A stretch of 64,000 nt of DNA from a virus: positions 1 through 64,000 of the IMG/VR virus record IMGVR_UViG_3300042563_003224; one strand, given 5' to 3'. The position numbers were made by a program, and so were the translations under genes. The notes beneath the pieces are model-generated. The model did not search any database and had not been told where the DNA came from. It saw only the letters and a list, made by a program, of their open reading frames with translations. Below are positions 9,601 to 14,792 of this stretch, piece after piece (within the stretch, counting starts at the first letter, position 1; each line of letters begins with the position of its first letter).

Positions 9601-10395
9601 TGGCATATTCATTTGACGATATTCATCAGGCCAATCAAATACAATTTCTTCGTAGCATCTAAAAACCTTCATTAGTTCTGCTGCCTTGGGATCGTGCTTG
9701 GCTGCATCTTCTAGTTCTTCTGCCGCTGGTCTTCCAAAAGGATCTACAAAGTCTTTTGGTCCCCATGGATTGGAGGGATCGACATTGTCGCCAAACCATA
9801 CCAAGGCATCATTTACATTTGTAAATTTATTTCTTCTAGCCCATTGAGCAAAATACTCATGGTAGGGTTTGTTGTTTCTACCTGCCCACTGTATCAATTC
9901 AGAGACGCTTGTGGGCGGCATATCCTGATCAGGATACTTTGGTTCAGCAGTCATTTGGCTCATCATTGAGTCAAACTTTTGATCGCCTGTGGCTTCATCC
10001 AGTTGATCATCTGAGAACTCCATATGGTCATATGGCCCCCATTTTTGTCCTGTGCGACTGTCTATGGTGTCATCGTGATCACCATGTTCATAGTAGTCAT
10101 CACTAAAGATTTCCACACCGTTAAAGTCACTATTGTAATCAATATGCAGTTTACGGGTAACACCATCAGGACAAACAATACCACGATTCAACAAGCGTTC
10201 TACATCTTGTTGGCTTTTAATGCCTTTTTCGAGACTGCCAGTGTCAAAGGTGCCATTGTACCAGGCACTGGCCAAGGCTTGGAAATAATTACCTGAGTCA
10301 CCACCGCCGTCAGCGGCAAATTCAGCCAGGCGGCTTTCCATGGCTAGTTGTTGTTTTTTCTTTTTGCTAGGTTGAGATAGGTCGTATAAGTTCAT
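6658..10395 (-). CDS. Giant protein punctuated by Q-G-V-A-E-G motifs (candidate prohead-processed polyprotein)
   Basis: 1245 residues. I chose the ATG at 10395 (M-N-L-Y-D-L-S-Q-P-S) because it starts 2 bases after the previous stop; the longer frame runs into that gene. The chain consists of unrelated hydrophilic segments joined by about eleven copies of (K)-E-Q-G-V-A-E-G or variants (M-A-E-G, V-E-E-G, V-A-E-D, M-T-E-G). Encoding copies lie at 7349, 7547, 7730, 7835, 8291, 8441, 8651, 8792, 9071, 9248 and 9563. The V/M-x-E-G pattern resembles the L/I-x-E|A/G sites cut by the T4 prohead protease gp21, so I infer a polyprotein of internal head peptides. No enzyme motif is visible. It sits between two helical proteins that may also be head-related and the Dps gene. 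Confidence 0.6.
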   Translation of the reverse strand: MNLYDLSQPSKKKKQQLAMESRLAEFAADGGGDSGNYFQALASAWYNGTFDTGSLEKGIKSQQDVERLLNRGIVCPDGVTRKLHIDYNSDFNGVEIFSDDYYEHGDHDDTIDSRTGQKWGPYDHMEFSDDQLDEATGDQKFDSMMSQMTAEPKYPDQDMPPTSVSELIQWAGRNNKPYHEYFAQWARRNKFTNVNDALVWFGDNVDPSNPWGPKDFVDPFGRPAAEELEDAAKHDPKAAELMKVFRCYEEIVFDWPDEYRQMNMPDSRKGTDEGVAEGLNEFAPDGFNGGDDDEGFSPEIAKMAQEDGFTKGVSLADGATLERAMTINHWHSQHGGMYKQYFAKGFKEGRMNKVNHDNKQYNLNLKLMKDGSIRHGEQGVAEGAPELLKKEMPLHRHAEKLLAQNGVNKDDPDYHHHLGNTIKHLRQFGNIDLINKQGVEEGWKDTATLLGVPVIAGAMAVGAQHYDRQKPHVQVGGQNAMIVQYDSSRIPGNAMVLKGADGKMYKVWRQSGIGMNKMTLASPAEPVKEQGVAEGSEGQRYSVVKNGKVTKSFDSVAKAKDYAAKFGGTIKDNSKEQGVAEDDNSDVADISDSDYMRIKGIVDKKYPGYELAGLKQDHDGNIGVEIYHPKTHDTKELKTKSTSENKQGMAEGWTKLPSGDYQNSHTGVRTSKPPAKKKRGEKTGAEWDAIEKAKKEQGVEEGSDFDSAAFDRHMDKLRAQKELEKTDPMRAMVNKMKSDYDYTEKSKSKSKQDDERQITDPFHPSQGVNIGEHQWFDPGSLNELSPKTLGSYINKANKDVGTLGYGLGDIKARPGKYKDSPAIVKSVKHEFKNRIKGVEKAVNRLTKEQGVAEGAPISGDGGAVDNFKQQMANNTELAYQQKQQGMAEGSEEDSYSNKFVQSQIDYYKKHLLSGNTGDQHRIRGSLMNYERIKNQRIKNNTWQEQGVAEGYTDDIETTRQFKNAIAGLKAQSAINKAKDGAGAKYYADGSKVTPQETARRAAERKAQKDKKGMTEGGYQHGFADPTAPSLGGSRRKDDEGNPEFDDRQRRQTGMIFYKVDDAELAQQLGLKQTRAGKWYLRTGNRHAQQTADRAFGLGRIWYPESVEEAGVFGFMSNEPDKPAVKKPKFTLSQIRDMSKQEDEKVAKYVRTNDLPKNPNHMRVVHDDVELSELSNELLGRYKKELGIRASAADRAGNFDKGHEYFKKINRATVRQGDNDARRHAEKENDVMETRLNMMRKAGYDL
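7349..7368 (-). repeat. VAEG repeat copy 1 (G-M-T-E-G, divergent)
   Basis: In-frame copy of the dispersed 20-bp unit; the plus strand reads ccctccgtcatgcc followed by a T-run. The most diverged copy. Confidence 0.6.
7547..7566 (-). repeat. VAEG repeat copy 2 (E-Q-G-V-A-E-G)
   Basis: The plus strand reads CCCTCCGCCACACCTTGCTC, one base from the commonest unit. Confidence 0.85.
7730..7749 (-). repeat. VAEG repeat copy 3 (Q-G-M-A-E-G)
   Basis: Unit with GTG changed to ATG (plus strand CCTTCCGCCATGCCTTGTTG). Confidence 0.85.
7835..7856 (-). repeat. VAEG repeat copy 4 (K-E-Q-G-V-A-E-G)
   Basis: The plus strand begins CCTTCCGCCACACCTTGTTC, identical to the copy at 63961 over this stretch. Confidence 0.9.
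8291..8310 (-). repeat. VAEG repeat copy 5 (E-Q-G-V-E-E-G)
   Basis: The plus strand reads CCTTCCTCCACACCTTGCTC, with a single base change giving Val-Glu-Glu-Gly. Confidence 0.85.
8441..8460 (-). repeat. VAEG repeat copy 6 (K-Q-G-M-A-E-G)
   Basis: The plus strand reads CCTTCCGCCATGCCTTGCTT. Confidence 0.85.
8651..8670 (-). repeat. VAEG repeat copy 7 (E-Q-G-V-A-E-D)
   Basis: The plus strand reads TCCTCCGCCACACCTTGTTC; Gly is replaced by Asp at the position after Glu. Confidence 0.8.
8792..8811 (-). repeat. VAEG repeat copy 8 (E-Q-G-V-A-E-G)
   Basis: The plus strand reads CCTTCCGCCACACCTTGCTC, the commonest form; identical to copy 10. Confidence 0.9.
9071..9090 (-). repeat. VAEG repeat copy 9 (K-Q-G-V-E-E-G)
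   Basis: The plus strand reads CCTTCCTCCACACCTTGCTT. Confidence 0.85.
9248..9267 (-). repeat. VAEG repeat copy 10 (E-Q-G-V-A-E-G)
   Basis: Identical over 20 bases to copy 8. Confidence 0.9.
9563..9578 (-). repeat. VAEG repeat copy 11 (D-E-G-V-A-E-G)
   Basis: The plus strand reads CCTTCCGCCACACCTT; the upstream half of the unit has diverged. Confidence 0.85.
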
Positions 10396-10396
10396 A

Positions 10397-11023
10397 TTAT
10401 TTCTGTCCTGGAACTGGTGCGCCAACAGCACCTGCGGGCACGGCAGTCTGTTGTGCTTGTTGTTGTTTCTTTTGCTCGGCATTGGCCTGTTTGATTAATT
10501 CTTGGAATTTGCCTTGTAGCTGTGGGTTGCTCATGATGGGTGCTAATACCGGCGCTAGATCATTGTTTTTGTCATTCATGGTCTGCATGTCAACATCAGC
10601 ACCAGCTGATTTTAATTTAGAGATACCTTGTTGCAATGCGGCATCTTGTTTTGTTTTTTGTTGTTGTGCAAGTTTGGCCTGTGCGGCTAAAATTGCTGGA
10701 TCTTGATTTGGTTGATTGAGATTGGGATTTTGCTGTTGACCTGCTGGCGCGGGCATCGGAGGAACAGGAGCCTCGTTAACAAAATCTCTATACTCACGCA
10801 TCAAGTCTCTGGCGGGTGTTTCGTGTAGTGCGGCTTCTAAATCACGCAGAATGCTTTCACCACCAACCAGGCGGTTTTGAAATGGATGTTGACCTTTTTT
10901 ACCCACAGCCCGATCTGTACCACGAACTTGATCACCGGGCCGTTGTTTGGGCTCGCCAGCAAACTTGACCTTGGAACCTTCTTCCAGTGCCGACAGCTGT
11001 CTTAGTAGGTCACGCATACTCAT
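10397..11023 (-). CDS. Helical Gln/Pro-rich protein, possible scaffold or head-core protein
   Basis: A 208-residue protein with a helical N-terminus (M-S-M-R-D-L-L-R-Q-L-S), a Pro/Ala/Gln linker at about 92-115 and a Gln-rich helical C-terminus. A F-V-N-E-A-P sequence before the linker fits an x-E|A prohead-protease site. It is sandwiched between the 162-residue gene (TAATG overlap) and the VAEG polyprotein (2-base gap), which implies one operon and perhaps one structure. I do not recognise a family. Confidence 0.45.
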   Translation of the reverse strand: MSMRDLLRQLSALEEGSKVKFAGEPKQRPGDQVRGTDRAVGKKGQHPFQNRLVGGESILRDLEAALHETPARDLMREYRDFVNEAPVPPMPAPAGQQQNPNLNQPNQDPAILAAQAKLAQQQKTKQDAALQQGISKLKSAGADVDMQTMNDKNNDLAPVLAPIMSNPQLQGKFQELIKQANAEQKKQQQAQQTAVPAGAVGAPVPGQK

Positions 11024-11511
11024 TAATAAACGCCTTTACCAATCTTTGGCTGTTTTGTTTTCATTGCATTACCATATTTTTTAACAGCGGCTGATTCTTG
11101 TTTGATACGGCGTTGCACAGGAGTTGTGGATCCTATTGCACCGATGGCCATACCACCTGCGGTACTGGCACCAACACTGGCAGACTCTGCTACAACTTCT
11201 TCGAATCGACGATCAGCAGATTCATAAGCAAACGCAGGCATTGCGCCCGATTCTTGTTCTTTATGCTCGTAACTCAAATACTCATAAACAGTACGCAAGT
11301 AATCATTGGCCAGGGTGATCTTTTCACTAACCCATCCTTCCAGTTGTCCTGTCTCTTTTATACCTTGCAAAATTTTGTGCAGTTTGATGGCATAGTCTGC
11401 GGCATTGTAGCAGTCAGCACGGGCCATTTGTACTTCATGGTCGCCATGCATTTCATTGGCATCTTGTGCTATAAATGGGTTGTGTTCTACAATAAAATCT
11501 GTTGGTTTCAT
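11023..11511 (-). CDS. Unknown phage protein, possible head-associated
   Basis: A 162-residue protein. The N-terminal two-thirds are helical (residues 25-95). Then comes F-E-E-V-V-A-E-S, a possible V-A-E|S processing site, followed by a Gly/Ala-rich low-complexity stretch and a basic C-terminus (K-T-K-Q-P-K-I-G-K-G). That layout, a helical domain with a basic tail after a protease-like site, is typical of internal head proteins, but this is inference. It is the first gene of the polyprotein operon, with a TAAATA element at 11533. Confidence 0.45.
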   Translation of the reverse strand: MKPTDFIVEHNPFIAQDANEMHGDHEVQMARADCYNAADYAIKLHKILQGIKETGQLEGWVSEKITLANDYLRTVYEYLSYEHKEQESGAMPAFAYESADRRFEEVVAESASVGASTAGGMAIGAIGSTTPVQRRIKQESAAVKKYGNAMKTKQPKIGKGVY

Positions 11512-11532
11512 ATCCTGATCCTGGTTATGCTA

Positions 11533-11538
11533 TATTTA
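11533..11538 (-). promoter_or_regulatory. Late-promoter-like TAAATA for the polyprotein operon
   Basis: The minus strand reads ACATAAATATAGC, 22 bases before the ATG at 11511, with an intervening CAGGATCAGG that could serve as the ribosome binding site. It would drive three genes through the VAEG polyprotein, consistent with late expression of head proteins. Confidence 0.5.
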
Positions 11539-11540
11539 TG

Positions 11541-11822
11541 TTATACTATTTCGAATACTGTATTCCCAGCAGGGGTAACCCCGTCTACCATTATACGATC
11601 CACAGTAAATGTACCTAAATGCGGATCTATATTTTCTATCCGTAATTTATGAGTTCCAACCGGTGCTTCTATTATAACTGTTTCTTCAATGTATTGATCT
11701 TCTCGCCAAACAAATGTTCGCTCTGTCATTAAATCATCATCAACATATACTCTATATCTAGGACTTTGATTATCGTAATAGCAATGAACATCAAATTTTA
11801 ATTCGGCATAGCGTAATAACAT
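11541..11822 (-). CDS. Beta-sandwich protein resembling carbohydrate-binding modules
   Basis: A 93-residue, strand-rich protein. Y-R-V-Y-V-D-D-D-L is followed by a W-R-E-D-Q-Y-I-E-E-T-V segment and a G-T-H-K-L-R-I-E-N motif. This resembles the pattern of small calcium-dependent carbohydrate-binding modules (CBM36/60 style). The 157-residue protein at 12477 has a similar plan. It ends 3 bases from the downstream gene. It may decorate the particle surface. Confidence in the fold is low. Confidence 0.4.
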   Translation of the reverse strand: MLLRYAELKFDVHCYYDNQSPRYRVYVDDDLMTERTFVWREDQYIEETVIIEAPVGTHKLRIENIDPHLGTFTVDRIMVDGVTPAGNTVFEIV

Positions 11823-11825
11823 ATA

Positions 11826-12431
11826 TTATCCTAGGTATTTGTCTAGTATTTGATGTGCGGCCCGGGGATTCTTTGGATATAGATCGTTGACAATTTGAGA
11901 TTTTTGTTCCGGACTTGCTTTGGGCCACATTGTACGAATTTGCGTAGCACTAGTAACGCCACTGGGACCTGCAGGGAATTCCACTGTGGGCAAGTAGGCC
12001 ATATAACCATGCTGACTCATTGGAGCAGGTGTTTTGCTGTAAGGTTGGAGGTATGCTGGATTACCATCCTTCTTAACACCACCGGCGTATGGTGGTTCAT
12101 CCTGGTCTTTAACACTACGGGCAAATACTAATACAGTTGTAGCCGGATCGTAATTGGCGGTAATTTCTTTGGCCTGGAATGGACTTTTAACTTGTACAAA
12201 TCGTCCTGCAGGAACACCGGCAATTTGTGCTAGCCGTGCCTTATCTGCAATATCAAATGGTCTGTTGGCTTTGTCATTGGTGGCCGCATAGTAAATATCA
12301 GCACCAGGGAACATCTTCTGTGCAGAAGTGTACAGGCTTAGATGCCCGGGATGAAAGGGATGGAACCCACCGGGTAATATAACCACAGTCTTTTCGGCTG
12401 GTTTTGCTTCAAACAGTTCAAAAATTAACAT
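11826..12431 (-). CDS. Cytidylyltransferase-like nucleotidyltransferase
   Basis: A 201-residue HxGH-class nucleotidyltransferase. The nucleotide-binding motif G-G-F-H-P-F-H-P-G-H is at 21-30, and S-A-T-Q-I-R near residue 165 matches the S-x-T-x-I-R motif. These families (NMNAT, PPAT, glycerol-phosphate cytidylyltransferase) transfer NMP to a phosphorylated substrate; the substrate here is unknown. I place the start at 12431 because the -10-like TAAATA ends 7 bases upstream and the longer frame would begin with TTG inside a terminator T-run. Confidence 0.75.
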   Translation of the reverse strand: MLIFELFEAKPAEKTVVILPGGFHPFHPGHLSLYTSAQKMFPGADIYYAATNDKANRPFDIADKARLAQIAGVPAGRFVQVKSPFQAKEITANYDPATTVLVFARSVKDQDEPPYAGGVKKDGNPAYLQPYSKTPAPMSQHGYMAYLPTVEFPAGPSGVTSATQIRTMWPKASPEQKSQIVNDLYPKNPRAAHQILDKYLG

Positions 12432-12438
12432 AGTATTA

Positions 12439-12444
12439 TATTTA
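12439..12444 (-). promoter_or_regulatory. Late-promoter-like TAAATA, 7 bases before a start codon
   Basis: The minus strand reads GCTAAATATAATACT and then ATG. No Shine-Dalgarno sequence lies between, so the transcript would be leaderless or nearly so. Confidence 0.55.
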
Positions 12445-12453
12445 GCAGGAAAC

Positions 12454-12473
12454 AAAAAAGGCCCTTGCGGGCC
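12454..12473 (-). terminator. Rho-independent terminator after the 157-residue gene
   Basis: The minus strand reads GGCCCGCAAGGGCC followed by TTTTTT, starting 3 bases after the stop at 12477. Confidence 0.85.
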
Positions 12474-12476
12474 AAT

Positions 12477-12950
12477 TTAAATGTTTTCCAATAGCCAAAT
12501 GTAAAATGGACTACTAAAAGGCAGTTCGTAAGTACCGTTAAAACCAAGATTTATACAGTTGGCCCATTCTGTGCTATTGGGCTCAGGCCAATCATGCGGA
12601 GTATCGTACTTGAAGGTGCTTTTCATTTGCACCAAGGTGCCCAGTTCAATGTCATCTACTTCAATTTCCTCAATGTTTAACAACATGTCCTTGACAATCA
12701 CATGATTATCGGGATCTGATATATCTGTGACAGTATCGGTTACTTGTTTGTTATCAAGTCTGATACGCAATACATGGGCGGCGTCTTCGTTGATTTCGCA
12801 ATCAAATTCTACATACTCCGATTTTCCACTGTCCTTGGAAATTTCAGCATTGATATACTCCGTATCATCAATGCTGATAGTGTAGTGGGGTCGCTTGTCC
12901 CAATAAGTACCGCTTAATTTGATTTTAAAGTGTATTTTTTCTGTAGACAT
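12477..12950 (-). CDS. Beta-rich protein, unknown
   Basis: A 157-residue acidic, strand-rich protein: H-F-K-I-K-L-S-G-T-Y-W-D near the start and H-V-L-R-I-R-L-D-N-K mid-chain. The plan resembles the 93-residue gene at 11541 (Y-x-I-x-I-D-D, then V-L-R-I), so it may be a diverged carbohydrate-binding-type sandwich. An AAGGTGATC ribosome binding site precedes the ATG. A clear terminator follows. Confidence 0.5.
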   Translation of the reverse strand: MSTEKIHFKIKLSGTYWDKRPHYTISIDDTEYINAEISKDSGKSEYVEFDCEINEDAAHVLRIRLDNKQVTDTVTDISDPDNHVIVKDMLLNIEEIEVDDIELGTLVQMKSTFKYDTPHDWPEPNSTEWANCINLGFNGTYELPFSSPFYIWLLENI

Positions 12951-12959
12951 TTGATCACC

Positions 12960-13865
12960 TTATGTTGCAGTTGCAGTTTCAACTTTTTGGTTGCCTTTGG
13001 CAGCCATGTCAATGGCGTCTCGTAGTGCGGCAGGTGCTCCACCTGGCAATGCGCTACTGGCTTCATTGCCAAATTTTGGCATCTTGCTCAAGTCTCCGGC
13101 AAACTCGTAGTGTCCGATGTGGTTCAACAACACTTTACCGTGTGCCCAAATCTCGCCACCAATGGCAGCCCAGCGTCTGCAGAACAACCAATCTTCACTT
13201 AGATAGTGTCCGCGAGCATCAATATTACAATCAAAGATACTATACATCATTGGCTCGTATTGTTTGCCCAAGCCAACATCATCTACATACTTGCACTCTG
13301 GGTGAGCCTCAATTAGTTTCTCGTATACATGACGCTTGAACAACAAGAAGCCTGTACCCATTGTATCAACTGTAAAGATGTCACCTTGAATCTTAGTTTC
13401 TGGACGCAAGTTAATCACATAGTTAACTGGCAGGGCCTTCTTAGGATACAGGCCACCAATGACATCCTTGTCACAGGCAATCATTTTAAGAATAGCATCT
13501 GGTTCAAAGCGAATGTCTGCGTCAATAAACAAGAAATGTGTGGCTTCTTTGTTGGTCATCATCTTGGCCATCAGGTTGTTACGAGCGCGAGTAACCAAGC
13601 TCTCATTAACCATAGTGTCTAAGCTCCAATTTAAGCCTGCCTGTTGTGCCAACAAGATAAAACGCAAAAAGCTGGTCATGGTAGGTTCACTGACCATACC
13701 GCCGTAGCAGGGAATGCCAATGTGCAAATGTGTTTTACTAAAATCAAACGGTGCACCCGGACCTTGTTGTACAGGTGCTTGTGTTTGTTGCTGTGCCCTA
13801 GCGGCCGCGGCTTTTTTGATCAACTCTACAGCGGCAGATTGATTAATCTTTTTTTCTTTACTCAT
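12960..13865 (-). CDS. Glycosyltransferase, GT-A fold (phage type)
   Basis: A 301-residue protein with an Ala/Gln-rich N-terminal tail (residues 8-36) and then a GT-A-like domain. It has H-I-G-I-P-C-Y-G-G at 48-56, the nucleotide-sugar/metal motif D-A-D at 115-117 within F-L-F-I-D-A-D-I-R-F, G-G-L-Y-P-K-K, and a late E-D-W-L-F-C motif. Many large phages carry such enzymes, thought to glycosylate DNA, virion or host surface targets; the acceptor here is unknown. It overlaps no neighbour and begins an operon with the gene at 12477. Confidence 0.75.
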   Translation of the reverse strand: MSKEKKINQSAAVELIKKAAAARAQQQTQAPVQQGPGAPFDFSKTHLHIGIPCYGGMVSEPTMTSFLRFILLAQQAGLNWSLDTMVNESLVTRARNNLMAKMMTNKEATHFLFIDADIRFEPDAILKMIACDKDVIGGLYPKKALPVNYVINLRPETKIQGDIFTVDTMGTGFLLFKRHVYEKLIEAHPECKYVDDVGLGKQYEPMMYSIFDCNIDARGHYLSEDWLFCRRWAAIGGEIWAHGKVLLNHIGHYEFAGDLSKMPKFGNEASSALPGGAPAALRDAIDMAAKGNQKVETATAT

Positions 13866-13886
13866 TGATTACTTTCTTAGGTTTGT

Positions 13887-14051
13887 TTATGCTTTGCTAA
13901 CTTCAACTACCACGCCCGTGCCCAACAGCTCTTCGGCTACTGATGCTAGTGCTACAAGTGTATCTGTATCTACAATATCTTGTGTTTGTTCATCGTTTTT
14001 TACTAATCGACTAACTGTAATGACGATTGCTTCTTCTTGAATTTTAGCCAT
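13887..14051 (-). CDS. Small acidic protein, 54 residues
   Basis: M-A-K-I-Q-E-E-A-I-V-I-T-V-S and so on, ending V-V-V-E-V-S-K-A. It has a strong ribosome binding site (AAGGAGAA, 8 bases from the ATG) and a TAAATA late element upstream at 14075. It has two strands flanking a helix (L-V-A-L-A-S-V-A-E-E-L-L) and resembles small conserved T4-like phage proteins, but I cannot name it. Confidence 0.7.
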   Translation of the reverse strand: MAKIQEEAIVITVSRLVKNDEQTQDIVDTDTLVALASVAEELLGTGVVVEVSKA

Positions 14052-14074
14052 TGGGCTTCTCCTTGATATGCAAG

Positions 14075-14080
14075 TATTTA
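14075..14080 (-). promoter_or_regulatory. Late-promoter-like TAAATA overlapping a stop codon
   Basis: The minus strand reads GCC-TAAATAAATACTTG, where the first TAA is the stop of the upstream 236-residue gene. It lies 24 bases before the small gene's ATG. Confidence 0.5.
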
Positions 14081-14081
14081 T

Positions 14082-14792
14082 TTAGGCAATGACCACTGGA
14101 TGAATATTTAATACGCAACCCGGATGTATCAGTTCCAAAAAGGTAGTTATCCGCGTATCGTTGGCATAAAACCAAATACTCCAAAAACCATTATATTTTG
14201 AATCTAACATTCGTTTAACACCCGGAGAAACTTTAACTTCGTCTGTGCCCATACTCTCTAAATAGTTAAGAATTTGTTGTTTAGTAGCAACATCACAGCG
14301 ACCGTCGCGCAGTACAACTTTATATTGATACCCAAATTCTTTCTTGCGTATAATTACACCGTTTTTAAGCAATTCTTGTGTGGCATCATCAGCAGGACCC
14401 GACACAGATAATAATATAGTTGAGTACTTTGTTTCAATTTGGTCAACCATGTCTTTTAACTCGGTTTCAGTTTCTGTATAAAACTGTACTTCGGGTTCTT
14501 CAATACGCATCTTAATGTGCGGATTGGCATCTTTTAATTCACGAATAATGTGTAGTAATTCTACATCTATAATATCGTTTAAAGAAGCACCCTTGCCCCA
14601 ATAACCTCCGGGATTGAATTGCCGGAAATGCCGTCTTGATTCAACAGCTTCAGCATAGTCTCTGTTTTCGTATATAATACGCCCGCCAGGCACAGACAAT
14701 TTTATTCGATATAGATATTTTCCAAAAAACTGTTTGGTAGTTTCTTCGAATTGAATCGAATAGTTTTTATTTTTCCAGTACAATATATCCAT
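14082..14792 (-). CDS. Unknown protein downstream of the Clp ATPase
   Basis: A 236-residue protein reading M-D-I-L-Y-W-K-N-K-N-Y-S from the ATG at 14792; other starts nearby are possible. It overlaps the end of the ClpA-like gene by 26 bases, so translation is probably coupled. It is strand-rich with a central R-H-F-R-Q-F-N-P-G-G-Y-W motif at about 54-65. The tight overlap suggests it may be an adaptor or substrate of the unfoldase. There is no recognised family. Confidence 0.5.
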   Translation of the reverse strand: MDILYWKNKNYSIQFEETTKQFFGKYLYRIKLSVPGGRIIYENRDYAEAVESRRHFRQFNPGGYWGKGASLNDIIDVELLHIIRELKDANPHIKMRIEEPEVQFYTETETELKDMVDQIETKYSTILLSVSGPADDATQELLKNGVIIRKKEFGYQYKVVLRDGRCDVATKQQILNYLESMGTDEVKVSPGVKRMLDSKYNGFWSIWFYANDTRITTFLELIHPGCVLNIHPVVIA

